DNA of 64,000 nt from JAKAXS01 sp965279065. Lineage in GTDB: Bacteria > Pseudomonadota > Alphaproteobacteria > Rhizobiales > Hyphomicrobiaceae. Location: positions 2,480,001-2,544,000 of the forward strand of contig OZ257134.1 of the NCBI GenBank assembly GCA_965279065.1, read 5' to 3'. Positions 51,009-60,192 of this stretch are shown here, in pieces (the first letter of the stretch is position 1; every line of letters starts with the position of its first letter). The translations under genes were made by a program, and so were the position numbers. The notes under the pieces are model-generated. The model had not been told where the DNA came from, did no database searches, and saw nothing but the letters and a program-made list of their open reading frames with translations.

Positions 51009-51689
51009 GTGGCCCTCATTGATCGCTATCGCCGACCCTCCGATCTGCCGCCGCGGATCCCGTTGTTTCCTTTGCGCGGCGCCATCCTGCTGCCCCGAGC
51101 AACGCTACCGCTCAACGTCTTCGAGCCGCGCTATCTCGCCATGCTAGATGACGTGCTGTCGGGCAGCCGCGTCATCGGCGTCGTCCAGCCGGTCACGGCC
51201 GAGGATGCGGGCGAGAGCCCCGAGGGCAAGGATACCGCCTTGCGCAAGGTCGGTTGCGCCGGCCGCGTGACCGCCTACCAGGAGTTGGACGATGGCCGTC
51301 TGATGATTACCCTGACCGGCATCGCGCGATACGCCATCATCGACGAAGCCATCACCGCCGAGCCATACCGCGTCGCCACCGTCAGCTACGATCGGTTTGC
51401 CTCCGACTTCGACATCGGACGGGGCGAAGAACAGGTCGACCGGACCAATCTGGTTCGCGTACTGCGGGCCTACCTTGAGCAAAACCGCCTGAAGGCCGAC
51501 TGGACCGCGATCGAACGCGCCCCCAGCGAGTATCTCATCAACGCCTTGTGCGTTATGAGCCCCTACGGCCCCGAAGAGAAACAGGCCCTGCTCGAAGCCG
51601 AGGACCTGAAGCGCCGCGCCGAAGTGCTCATCGCACTGGCCGAGATGGAGTTGGCGTCCACTGGCGGCCCCGGCGGAACGTTGCAATAG
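51009..51689 (+). CDS. LON peptidase substrate-binding-domain protein
   Basis: 226 aa, GTG start with GAGG upstream (7-base spacing). RIPLFPLRGAILLPRATLPLNVFEPRY is the start of the Lon N-terminal domain; no AAA or protease domain follows. A stand-alone LON domain is common in alphaproteobacteria next to CnoX and Trm112, and its role is not known. Trm112 starts 11 bases later. Confidence 0.9.
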   Translation: MALIDRYRRPSDLPPRIPLFPLRGAILLPRATLPLNVFEPRYLAMLDDVLSGSRVIGVVQPVTAEDAGESPEGKDTALRKVGCAGRVTAYQELDDGRLMITLTGIARYAIIDEAITAEPYRVATVSYDRFASDFDIGRGEEQVDRTNLVRVLRAYLEQNRLKADWTAIERAPSEYLINALCVMSPYGPEEKQALLEAEDLKRRAEVLIALAEMELASTGGPGGTLQ

Positions 51690-51700
51690 CGGAGGACACG

Positions 51701-51901
51701 ATGTCTGAGACACCGTCGGAACCGTCCGCAAAGACCGAGCCAAAACTGTTGGAGTTTCTGGTCTGCCCGATAACGAAAGGGCCGCTGGCCTACGATGCCG
51801 CCGCCCAGGAACTGATCAGCCACAAGGCCCGGCTGGCTTACCCCATCCGCAACGGCGTCCCCATTCTGACCCAGGAAGCGGCCAGAGCCTTGGTCGACTA
51901 G
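51701..51901 (+). CDS. Trm112-family small protein
   Basis: 66 aa from ATG 51701 with GGAGGA just upstream. KLLEFLVCPITKGPLAYD and RLAYPIRNGVPILTQEEA-like end are the family marks. The usual zinc ligands are reduced to one Cys (VCPITKG), as in most bacterial members. Eukaryotic Trm112 activates methyltransferases; the bacterial role is not settled. It ends a CnoX-LON-Trm112 run. Confidence 0.9.
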   Translation: MSETPSEPSAKTEPKLLEFLVCPITKGPLAYDAAAQELISHKARLAYPIRNGVPILTQEAARALVD

Positions 51902-52057
51902 CTCAGCCAAACACGGCTCAGGACTTGTGGCACCTTCGATCTCTGCAAACCGGGCTCGACAGACTGCAACTTGCGATCCGTTAACCACGCCTCTTCACGG
52001 AATCTAGACCGCGATGTGGTGCACTCCGAGCTGAAATCTGAGCCGGGGTGAGTTTGC

Positions 52058-54412
52058 GTGGGCTTGCTGCAAGAATCCGACGGAGACGACGGGAGCGCCG
52101 TTGGCCATGCCGCGCCGCAGACCCGCGACTCTGACGAGCCGCCTGCCGCCGCGGCGCCTCGTCGCTTGCTCGACCGGATGCGCGATCTTACCCACCAGTG
52201 GCCACTCATCCTCGGCTCCGTCGCCATCGCCAGTCTTTTCGCCATCGCTGTAGCCCCGGATGGCCAGGTCGACACAGCCCTTGCCATCATCAACGCCACC
52301 CTGGTGCTGGCCGTGGCGTTTCTGTCCCTGCCCTACGCGCCCCACCGCAAACTCGACCACAAAATGGAACAGCTGCAGGATCTGCAGTGGGCCATCAGCG
52401 AAAACGAAGCTCGTTACCGCGGACTGCTCGACGAGCAATCCGAACTCATCCTTCGCCGCGACGGGGAAGATCGACTGACGTTCGTCAATAGCGCGTTCGC
52501 GCGCACTTTCGACCTCGACCCATCGGACGCCCTGGGCACGACATTTCGCCCGACCGTTATCGATAGCGACGGAAATGCTGCGATCGAGCTGACTGGCCAG
52601 CTTTATCGCCGCCGCAGCGTCGAACTCCTCGTCACCAGTTCCGGCACACGATGGATCGAATGGGACGAGCACGCCGTCCCCGGTACCGTCAGCCCTCCGG
52701 AGATCCAGAGTATCGGTCGCGATGTCACGAATGAACGTATCGCCGCCCAGGAACTTGAGCGTGCCCGCGATCAGGCCGAGTCCGCCAATCGCGCCAAGTC
52801 GCGCTTCCTCGCCTCGATGAGTCACGAGATTCGCACGCCCATGAACGGCATCCTCGGGATGGCCGGCCTGCTGATTGACACCGAATTGAGTGCCGAACAG
52901 CAAACCTACACCAAGGCCATCGACCAGTCGGCCCGCAACCTCGTCGCGCTGATCGATGAAATCCTCGACTTCTCCAAGATCGAAGCCGGCAAGCTCGTAC
53001 TGGCTACGTCTCCGATCTCCATCGCCGCCACGGTCCAGGCCGTCGTCGAGCTATTCGCGGCCAGCGCCCAGCAGAAGGGCCTGCAGATCGCGTGGTACAT
53101 TGAGAGCGACGCCGACTGCATGCTCTTGGGCGATCAGGCACGCGTCCGTCAGATCGTCCTCAACCTTGTTTCCAATGCGGTGAAGTTCACCGATTGCGGC
53201 GGCGTCCTCGTTAAGGTCCGCCGCGTCGGCCGCATGACGCACATCGATGTCGAAGACACCGGCATCGGATTGTCATCGGCAGACCGTCAAAACCTGTTCG
53301 TCGAGTTCGAACAGGCTGACGCCGCCATCCGCCGACAGCACGGCGGCACCGGCCTCGGCCTCGCGATCTCGAGAAAGCTTGCCCGCGCCATGGGCGGCGA
53401 TATTGCGATTTCCTCGACGATCGGCCAGGGATCGACGTTTAGCGTGAGCCTGGACTTGCCCGCGCTCGCCTCGGCAAACATCGCCAAAGACCCGCAACCC
53501 ACCGGGGCTCTGCGCGTACTCCTGGCCTTCGACAAGACGATCGAGCGCTATGCCATGCTCAAGGCCCTGCGGGCCCGCAACATCATGGCTCAGGAAACAC
53601 CATTCAAGACTGCCGAAAAACTTATCAAAGACGCCGCGCGGGAAGGACGGCCATTCGACCGCATCATCGTCGACCTCGACGCGGATCCGGTCAAGTCAGG
53701 CAAACTTTTGCGCAAGGCCAGGACACTGGCACACCAGAGCGGAGCCGTAGGCGATAAGGTTCGCGGCCTCGTTCTCGTCAGTGTGCTGTCACGCCGCAAC
53801 CTTGGCGCCTTCCGCAGCGAAGGCTTTGATGCCTACCTCGTTCGCCCGGTCCGCCCCGGTGCCTTGCTCGAGCATCTCGGCGCCATCCCGTCCCAGCAGG
53901 CGGCTGCCATCGACCACACCGACTCCCGCCGCTCGGCGTTGCCTTTCGGAGCAACCATGGCATCGACGGCAACCGATCTGCGCAAGCCCAACATTCTCGT
54001 TGCCGAAGACAACGGCATCAACGCCCTGCTGGCAACGCGCGTGCTTGAAAAGTGCGGCTGTCAGGTCACCCTCGTGGGCAACGGTCGTGAGGCCGTGGAA
54101 GCCGCCGCAAGATCGCTGCAACCGGGTGCCGCGCGTTATGATGTCATCTTCATGGACATCTTCATGCCCGAGCTGGATGGCCTGGAAGCGGCCGGTGAAA
54201 TTATCCGTCTGTTTGCCGCCAACCACAACGGCACGCCTCCTCCCATCGTTGCCCTGACGGCCAATGCCTTCACCGAGGACCGCGAGCGCTATCTTGCCGC
54301 AGGCATGAACGACTACCTAGCCAAGCCGTTCGACGTCGCAGCACTCCAGGCCGTGCTCGCCCGCTGGCTGGGCCACGACGAGGACAGCGCTGAGCGTCTC
54401 CCCGCCGCGTAA
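52058..54412 (+). CDS. Hybrid sensor histidine kinase with PAS, pseudo-receiver and receiver
   Basis: 784 aa, GTG start. Two membrane segments at about 50-65 and 72-92, PAS at 115-230, HisKA with SMSHEIRTPMNG (His256), HATPase with N-box and GTGLGLAISRK (430-440). Residues 485-610 look like a receiver without the conserved lysine (VRPVRP) and with only remnants of the acidic pocket, a pseudo-receiver. Residues 644-775 are a complete receiver (VAEDN, FMDIFMPELDG with Asp700). Signals sensed are unknown. No partner regulator adjoins. Confidence 0.92.
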   Translation: MGLLQESDGDDGSAVGHAAPQTRDSDEPPAAAAPRRLLDRMRDLTHQWPLILGSVAIASLFAIAVAPDGQVDTALAIINATLVLAVAFLSLPYAPHRKLDHKMEQLQDLQWAISENEARYRGLLDEQSELILRRDGEDRLTFVNSAFARTFDLDPSDALGTTFRPTVIDSDGNAAIELTGQLYRRRSVELLVTSSGTRWIEWDEHAVPGTVSPPEIQSIGRDVTNERIAAQELERARDQAESANRAKSRFLASMSHEIRTPMNGILGMAGLLIDTELSAEQQTYTKAIDQSARNLVALIDEILDFSKIEAGKLVLATSPISIAATVQAVVELFAASAQQKGLQIAWYIESDADCMLLGDQARVRQIVLNLVSNAVKFTDCGGVLVKVRRVGRMTHIDVEDTGIGLSSADRQNLFVEFEQADAAIRRQHGGTGLGLAISRKLARAMGGDIAISSTIGQGSTFSVSLDLPALASANIAKDPQPTGALRVLLAFDKTIERYAMLKALRARNIMAQETPFKTAEKLIKDAAREGRPFDRIIVDLDADPVKSGKLLRKARTLAHQSGAVGDKVRGLVLVSVLSRRNLGAFRSEGFDAYLVRPVRPGALLEHLGAIPSQQAAAIDHTDSRRSALPFGATMASTATDLRKPNILVAEDNGINALLATRVLEKCGCQVTLVGNGREAVEAAARSLQPGAARYDVIFMDIFMPELDGLEAAGEIIRLFAANHNGTPPPIVALTANAFTEDRERYLAAGMNDYLAKPFDVAALQAVLARWLGHDEDSAERLPAA

Positions 54413-54605
54413 TCGGGCCGGCACCTTTGCAAGTCCAGGCCGTTGGATGGACCGTCGCAAAATTGTCTCGGAATCGTGATTAGTTCCGTCTGTTGGCTCA
54501 ACGCATCTTCGCCGGTGCTATGACGCCTCCGAGCCGCGCGTGCAACCAAGTGGGACAACACGCTTGCGCCGCTATCTGAGGGAACCGCCCGCACGTGGAG
54601 GATCT

Positions 54606-55622
54606 ATGAAGGCCGCAGCGCGCCGCATCGCCGGACGTTTGAAACGCCGGGGTTTGCTGAAGCCTGAAGCCCGCGGCATGTTCGCCCTGGCGGCGCTGAA
54701 CGCCCGTGTCGCCGACGCCGCTTCTCGTCCTTTCAAACGCCGCGCCCAGCCGAAAGTTTATGGCGCGATCGGCGACCTGCAGGTTCAGCTCGCCAAGACA
54801 CGCAGCGACATTCTGCAAGCCCAGCGCCTGCGCTATGAGGTATTTTACGAGGAACGCGCGGCCGTCCCCAGCGTGCTCGCCGGTATGCGCCGTCTGGACC
54901 AGGACCCCTATGACGCCATCTGCGATCATCTGTTGGTCGTCGATACGGCACTTCCGGGCAGCGATCCCGAAGCCTGGACCAATCGCCGCCGGCCGAAGGT
55001 CGTGGGTACCTACCGCGTCCTGCGGCAGGAAATGGCACAACGCCGCCAAGGCTTCTACACGCAGAGCGAATACGACATCGCGCCGTTGCTGGCCGCCAAG
55101 TCCTCTCGCTATCGCTTCATGGAACTTGGCCGCTCGTGCGTCTTGAAGCCCTACCGCACGAAGCGTTCCGTCGAGCTGCTTTGGCACGGTCTGTGGACCT
55201 ACATTCGCGAGCACAAAGTCGACGTCATGATCGGCTGCGCCAGCTTCGAGGGCACCGATCCGGACGCTCACGCCATGGCCCTGAGCTTCCTGCACCACCA
55301 CGCGCTGGCCACACCTGAGTGGCGCTGTCGCGCGCACGCGCATCTGCACGTGCCGATGAACCTGATCCCGAAGAACGAGATCGACACCAAGGCGGCATTG
55401 AAGGCCCTACCGCCGCTGATTAAGGGTTACCTCCGTCTCGGCGCCATGGTCGGCGACGGTGCCGTCATCGATCGCCAGTTCAATACCACCGACGTCATGG
55501 TCATCCTGCCTGTCGAAAAAATTGACCCACGCTACTTCGAACATTTCGGCGCGCCCGATGAAACCAAGAGCCGCATCAGCGTCGACGCGCGCGATCCCTC
55601 GCTCAAAGAGCTGGTGAACTAG
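54606..55622 (+). CDS. OlsB-like GNAT acyltransferase (ornithine lipid synthesis)
   Basis: 338 aa from ATG 54606 (GGAG upstream). LRYEVFYEERAAVPS, DQDPYDAICDHLLVVD, VGTYRVLR and SRYRFMELGRSCVL match the OlsB acyltransferase family, which transfers a 3-hydroxyacyl group to ornithine. It is about 40 residues longer than typical OlsB, with a basic N-terminal extension. The second enzyme (olsA) is not adjacent, so this assignment rests on sequence alone; other hemolysin-like acyltransferases are possible. Confidence 0.75.
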   Translation: MKAAARRIAGRLKRRGLLKPEARGMFALAALNARVADAASRPFKRRAQPKVYGAIGDLQVQLAKTRSDILQAQRLRYEVFYEERAAVPSVLAGMRRLDQDPYDAICDHLLVVDTALPGSDPEAWTNRRRPKVVGTYRVLRQEMAQRRQGFYTQSEYDIAPLLAAKSSRYRFMELGRSCVLKPYRTKRSVELLWHGLWTYIREHKVDVMIGCASFEGTDPDAHAMALSFLHHHALATPEWRCRAHAHLHVPMNLIPKNEIDTKAALKALPPLIKGYLRLGAMVGDGAVIDRQFNTTDVMVILPVEKIDPRYFEHFGAPDETKSRISVDARDPSLKELVN

Positions 55623-55627
55623 CCGGT

Positions 55628-55649
55628 GGGTCAGACGTCGGTCTGACCC
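55628..55649. repeat. GGGTCAGAC palindrome (dispersed element copy)
   Basis: GGGTCAGAC-GTCG-GTCTGACCC, 9-bp perfect stem, 6 bases after the olsB-like stop codon. Same family as 38362-38427 and 40995-41014. Confidence 0.8.
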
Positions 55650-55760
55650 CAGTTTACCTTCATCCTGAAGCTGCCGCATTGCTTGGGACAAATAGCTCTC
55701 CGCCGCCGTCCGATGCCGCGAATCGCGCTACTCCGGTCGGCAGGAGAGTTCACCCTGGCC

Positions 55761-57566
55761 ATGACCGCGCCTATTCGCCAGCTGCCCGCTGAGACCGTCA
55801 ATCGCATCGCCGCCGGCGAGGTGATCGAGCGGCCGGCGAGTGTCGTCAAGGAGCTGGTCGAGAATGCCATCGACGCCGGTGCACGCGAAATCGACATCGT
55901 CACGGCCACCGGCGGCCTGTCCCTCATCCGCGTCACCGACGACGGCAGCGGCATGGATCGTGCCAACCTCGACCTCGCCGTCGAACGCCATGCGACCTCC
56001 AAGCTCCCGACCGACGATCTCCTTGACATCCGCTCGCTGGGATTTCGCGGCGAGGCGCTGCCGTCGATCGGCTCTGTCGGCTATCTGTCGATTGCCTCGT
56101 GTCAACGCGGAACGCGCGACGGCCTCGAGGTCGTCGTCGATCGCGGCAGCAAACAGACGATCAAGCCTGCCGCATTGAATGCCGGCACGCGCGTCGAAGT
56201 GCGCGATCTCTTCTCCGCCACGCCCGCACGCCTCAAATTTCTAAAATCCGAGCGCTCCGAGAACATGGCCGTCTCGGAAGTCGTCAAGCGCCTAGCCATG
56301 GCGCACCCGGAAATCGGCTTCGCCCTGACCACCGGCGAGCGCACCGGATTGCGTCTACCGCGCGCCGACCTCTCCTCCAACGGTCTGTTGCAGCGCCTTG
56401 GCCGCATCATGGGCCGCGATTTCATGGCTGACGCGTTGCCGATCACCGGCGAACGCGATGGCATCCGCGTCTCGGGCTTTGCCGGCCTGCCCACCCTGCA
56501 TCGACCCGACCCCGGCCAGCAGTTCCTGTTCGTCAACACGCGTCCCGTGAAGGACAAGCTGCTGATCGGCGCCGTGCGCGCTGCCTACGGCGACTTGATC
56601 CCGAAGGGCCGCTATCCGCTGCTGGCCCTTTTCGTCGAACTCCCGCCCCAAGAGGTCGACGTTAACGTCCACCCGGCCAAGGCCGAAGTGCGCTTCCGCG
56701 ACGCTGGCCGCGTTAGATCCTTACTGATCGGTGCCCTCCAGTACGCCCTGGAAAACGCCGGCCATCGCGCTACCACCCGCGGCGGAACGCTGACCGTCGA
56801 GACCTTCGTCGTAAGATCCGGCCCCCCGGCCGCAGCGCCCCATGACGATCGCGCCGCGTCACTGGCACCGGTGAGCCACCTTCCGCACGGCTTCTCCGAT
56901 GCCATGCAGGCCCCGTTCGCCGCGTTCGCCCAGCCAAGCGCCGACAGCTCCGCGTCGACGACAGAGGTCGCACCCGATCTCCTCGATCATCCGCTGGGCG
57001 CCGCACGGGCGCAATTGCACGAAACCTACATTGTCGCGCAGACGCGTGCCTCGGTCGTCATCGTCGACCAGCACGCGGCCCACGAGCGCCTCGTCTACGA
57101 ACGCATGAAAAAGATGCTCGGCAACGGTGGTGTCGCCCGCCAGGGCCTGCTCATTCCAGCTATCGTCGAACTCGGCGACGACGAATCTGCTGCCCTTATA
57201 GAGAAGGCCGATGAACTCGCTGAGCTCGGCCTCGTGTTGGAAGGTTTCGGCAGCGGCGCCATCGCCGTTCGCGAAGTGCCAGCTTTGCTCGGCGATACGA
57301 ACATCGACGGTCTCGTCAAGGATCTGGCAGCAGAGATCCTCGACAACGGGCAGGGTTTCGCATTGCGCGATCGCCTCGAAGCCGTCTGCTCCCGCATGGC
57401 CTGCCACGGCAGCGTGCGCGCCGGCCGTCGCCTGACGCCCGCCGAAATGAACGCGCTTCTCCGCGAGATGGAAGCGACGCCATTCTCCGGCCAGTGCAAC
57501 CACGGCCGTCCCACCTACGTCGAGCTGAAGCTCACCGACATCGAACGGTTATTCGGCCGGCGCTAA
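55761..57566 (+). CDS. mutL: DNA mismatch repair protein MutL, endonuclease type
   Basis: 601 aa from ATG 55761; in-frame codons above it lack homology. GHKL ATPase: VVKELVENAIDAGA, DDGSGM, LGFRGEALPSI. The C-terminal nuclease set is complete: DQHAAHERLVYE fits DQHA(X)2E(X)4E, and ACHGSVR and QCNHGRPT are the other conserved sites. So this MutL should nick DNA, as expected in bacteria lacking MutH. It converges on rsmD. Confidence 0.95.
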   Translation: MTAPIRQLPAETVNRIAAGEVIERPASVVKELVENAIDAGAREIDIVTATGGLSLIRVTDDGSGMDRANLDLAVERHATSKLPTDDLLDIRSLGFRGEALPSIGSVGYLSIASCQRGTRDGLEVVVDRGSKQTIKPAALNAGTRVEVRDLFSATPARLKFLKSERSENMAVSEVVKRLAMAHPEIGFALTTGERTGLRLPRADLSSNGLLQRLGRIMGRDFMADALPITGERDGIRVSGFAGLPTLHRPDPGQQFLFVNTRPVKDKLLIGAVRAAYGDLIPKGRYPLLALFVELPPQEVDVNVHPAKAEVRFRDAGRVRSLLIGALQYALENAGHRATTRGGTLTVETFVVRSGPPAAAPHDDRAASLAPVSHLPHGFSDAMQAPFAAFAQPSADSSASTTEVAPDLLDHPLGAARAQLHETYIVAQTRASVVIVDQHAAHERLVYERMKKMLGNGGVARQGLLIPAIVELGDDESAALIEKADELAELGLVLEGFGSGAIAVREVPALLGDTNIDGLVKDLAAEILDNGQGFALRDRLEAVCSRMACHGSVRAGRRLTPAEMNALLREMEATPFSGQCNHGRPTYVELKLTDIERLFGRR

Positions 57567-57587
57567 ACAGTGGTTGCCGGCAAGCGT

Positions 57588-58148
57588 CTATGCTTCGAAC
57601 CGCGCAAATATCACTTGCGTATCGCCGTACGATCGCCGGTCGACCTCGGCAAAACCTTGCGGCAGCGAAACCGTCTCGGCAACCCGCTCTTCCACCACCG
57701 CAACCGCACCAGCCTTGAGCCAATTGCCGTCTAACAGCGCCTGTAGCGCCTTCTCCGCCAGCCCCTTCCCATAGGGCGGATCGAGGAACGCCAGATCGAA
57801 CGGCTGGTGCGGCGCGGCAGGCCCAAGTGTCGTCGCGTCGCGCCGATAGATCTTCGTCACCCCCATCAGCCCCATCGCCTCGACATTGCTGCGGATGAGC
57901 GCGCGCGCTTCCACCGCTTCCTCGACGAACAGACAGTACGCAGCACCGCGCGATAGCGCTTCCAGCCCCAGCGCCCCCGTTCCCGCAAACAGGTCGATCA
58001 CCCGCGCGCCTTCAACATCCAGCCCGTCGATCCCGTGCAGCAGAATATTGAACACGGACTCCCGCACCCGGTCCGCCGTCGGTCGCAGCCCGGCATGCGA
58101 CGGCGCCGCGATCGCACGCCCCCTGAAGCGGCCACCGACGATCCGCAT
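57588..58148 (-). CDS. rsmD: 16S rRNA (guanine966-N2)-methyltransferase RsmD
   Basis: 186 aa. MRIVGGRFRGR start, LRPTADRVRESVFN, SAM motif FAGTGALGLEA (54-64) and catalytic DPPY (123-126). It methylates G966. The rluB stop codon ends exactly where this ATG begins (no gap), so the two are coupled. Confidence 0.95.
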   Translation of the reverse strand: MRIVGGRFRGRAIAAPSHAGLRPTADRVRESVFNILLHGIDGLDVEGARVIDLFAGTGALGLEALSRGAAYCLFVEEAVEARALIRSNVEAMGLMGVTKIYRRDATTLGPAAPHQPFDLAFLDPPYGKGLAEKALQALLDGNWLKAGAVAVVEERVAETVSLPQGFAEVDRRSYGDTQVIFARFEA

Positions 58149-59102
58149 CTATGCGTCTCCGCCGCCGCGCTGCTGCTTTGACCTGGCGAAGCGCGCCTTG
58201 CGCTGCGCCTTCTCGTCCTCGATCGCGCCCGTCAGCCCGAACTGTTCGGCAACCTTTGCGCCCAGCTGGTCGGCCAATACCTTGCGGCGAACGTGCTCCG
58301 CTTTGCCCGGCTTCAACTCCGCCAACTGAAACGGCCCAAACGAAATGCGGATCAGCCGGTTAACTTCCAGCCCGAAGTGCGAGAGCACCTTGCGCACCTC
58401 GCGGTTCTTGCCCTCGCGGATGCCAACCGTGAGCCAGGCGTTTGCGCCCGATACCTCGTCCAGCGTCGCCTCGACGGGCCCGTAGTGCACGCCCTCGATT
58501 TCCACGCCGTCCTTGATCTTGTCCAGATCGGCCTGCGACACACGCCCGCGCGCCCTCACGCGGTAGCGCCTGAGCCAGCCCGTCGACGGCAGCTCCAGAT
58601 GCCTCGCCAGCTCTCCGTCGTTGGTCAGCAGCAGCAAGCCTTCCGTATTGAAGTCGAGGCGCCCGATCGACACGACGCGGGGCAGATCGGCTGGCAAGTT
58701 GTCGAAAACGGTCGGCCGGCCCTGCGGATCCTTGTTCGTGGTCACTTCGCCCTTCGGCTTGTAGTACCGCCACAGTTGGGACGGCTCCGGGCGGCCCATG
58801 GGCTGCCCATCGACCAGGATGCGATCCTTCGGACCCACTTCGAACGCCGGCGTTTTCAGCAAAGCCCCGTTGACGCTGACCCGCCCATCTGCAATCCAGC
58901 GCTCTGCGTCACGGCGCGAGCACAGCCCTGCCCGCGCCATGGCCTTGGCAATGCGCATGCGTCCGTCATCACGCTTGGCGGCCTCAGCCGGGACAGGCTT
59001 GCCCTCGTGGCGAACCACTGGTTTATGCGGCTTGCTGCGCGCAGGGCGGACAGGCCGGCTGCTGGTGCGCTCAGGTGGCTTGGCAGGCAGTTTCGGTTTC
59101 AA
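58149..59102 (-). CDS. 23S rRNA pseudouridine synthase (RluB/RsuA family)
   Basis: 317 aa. A basic, Pro-rich N-terminus (1-45), S4 domain (RIAKAMARAGLCSRRDAERWIADGRVSVNG), then the synthase with catalytic Asp150 in GRLDFNTEGLLLLTNDG. C-terminal ~40 residues are Arg/Lys-rich. Family-level call RluB; RluE or RsuA cannot be excluded. Coupled to rsmD. Confidence 0.9.
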   Translation of the reverse strand: MKPKLPAKPPERTSSRPVRPARSKPHKPVVRHEGKPVPAEAAKRDDGRMRIAKAMARAGLCSRRDAERWIADGRVSVNGALLKTPAFEVGPKDRILVDGQPMGRPEPSQLWRYYKPKGEVTTNKDPQGRPTVFDNLPADLPRVVSIGRLDFNTEGLLLLTNDGELARHLELPSTGWLRRYRVRARGRVSQADLDKIKDGVEIEGVHYGPVEATLDEVSGANAWLTVGIREGKNREVRKVLSHFGLEVNRLIRISFGPFQLAELKPGKAEHVRRKVLADQLGAKVAEQFGLTGAIEDEKAQRKARFARSKQQRGGGDA

Positions 59103-59138
59103 GCTATGCTCTCTTCAATCGGGTGAACGGACGCCTTT

Positions 59139-59600
59139 ATGACAGCACCGGACAGGATCGGCCACATGGACGTGGCCCTCGCCGAGGCCCGCGCTGCCGC
59201 AGCCCGTGGCGAGGTGCCGATCGGCGCCGTTATCGTGTCGCCCGGCGGGATGATTGTCGCGCAGGCCGGCAACCGCACGCGCGAACTGTCCGATCCCACC
59301 GCCCATGCCGAAATCCTCGCTATCCGCAGCGCCTGCGCGGCCGCCGGCTCGGAGCGTTTGCCCGATCACGACCTCTACGTCACGTTGGAGCCCTGTCCGA
59401 TGTGCGCAACAGCCATCTCGTTCGCGCGCATCCGCCGCCTCTACTGGGGCGCCTCCGACCCCAAGGGTGGCGGCATTGACCACGGCCCGCGCATCTACAG
59501 TCATCCCACGTGCCATCACATGCCGGAACTCTACGGCGGACTAGCCGAGCCGGACGCCGCCGAACTGTTACGCCGTTTCTTCGCGGAGCGGCGAACGTGA
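59139..59600 (+). CDS. tadA: tRNA-specific adenosine deaminase TadA
   Basis: 153 aa. Zinc ligands HAE (56-58) and PCPMC (Cys86/Cys89) with EVPIGAVIV at the front. It converts A34 to inosine in tRNA-Arg. Its last 33 bases overlap the convergent GNAT gene. Confidence 0.93.
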   Translation: MTAPDRIGHMDVALAEARAAAARGEVPIGAVIVSPGGMIVAQAGNRTRELSDPTAHAEILAIRSACAAAGSERLPDHDLYVTLEPCPMCATAISFARIRRLYWGASDPKGGGIDHGPRIYSHPTCHHMPELYGGLAEPDAAELLRRFFAERRT

Positions 59601-60140
59601 GGTACTGCTTGCCCCATCGCTGGCAAGCCGGGCGAACTTGATCTCGCTCCACCACAGCCCTTGAGCCCAGATGCAGTCGCGCAAGACGCCCTCGCGTCGC
59701 ATCCCGAGCTTTTCCATGATGCTCTGGCTCGCGACATTTGCGATCGCAACGTCGGCCTCTATCCGATGCAACCCCAGGTCCTGAAAGCCGTAGGCTAGAA
59801 GCCGGCGGACGATCTCCGTTCCGTAGCCCAAGCCGGCGTAAGACTGGCCAACAAAAACACTGAGACCTGCGATGCCAGGCTGTTGCGATCGCACGAGCGA
59901 ACCGCTTCCGATGATCGCGCCGTCAAGCAGCGCCGAATAGACCGACAGCCGCTGCACGGCGCCATCGCCGCGGTACCTCATGTAATTTTCGATCCGCAAA
60001 CGGGCGTCGGCGAACTCCTCGGGCTCCACGGCCGACAGGGCCCACATGTAGGGGCAGTTCTGCAGCAACTGCATGGCCGGAGCATCCGCGACCTCGAGTT
60101 CGCGCAACCTTAGTCGTTTCGTCTGCAGCTCGGGTAACAT
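59568..60140 (-). CDS. GNAT-family N-acetyltransferase (RimJ/RimL type)
   Basis: 190 aa from ATG 60140 (twelve further codons open above). LQTKRLRLRELEVADAP, GLSVFVGQSYAGLGYGTEIVRRLLAYGF (acetyl-CoA loop) and HRIEADVAIANVASQSIMEKLGMRREGVLRD are typical. Substrate unknown. The 3' end overlaps tadA by 33 bases, antisense. Confidence 0.87.
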   Translation of the reverse strand: MLPELQTKRLRLRELEVADAPAMQLLQNCPYMWALSAVEPEEFADARLRIENYMRYRGDGAVQRLSVYSALLDGAIIGSGSLVRSQQPGIAGLSVFVGQSYAGLGYGTEIVRRLLAYGFQDLGLHRIEADVAIANVASQSIMEKLGMRREGVLRDCIWAQGLWWSEIKFARLASDGASSTSRSPLREETA

Positions 60141-60192
60141 CTTGGCGCCTCGCAATTGCCCTCGCGTAGGTCGCAAGACGTCGCCACTTGGT

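Noticed and set aside
59139..59600. Second deaminase toxin (HAE and PCPMC motif)
   Set aside because: Length, motifs and context fit the essential tRNA deaminase TadA.
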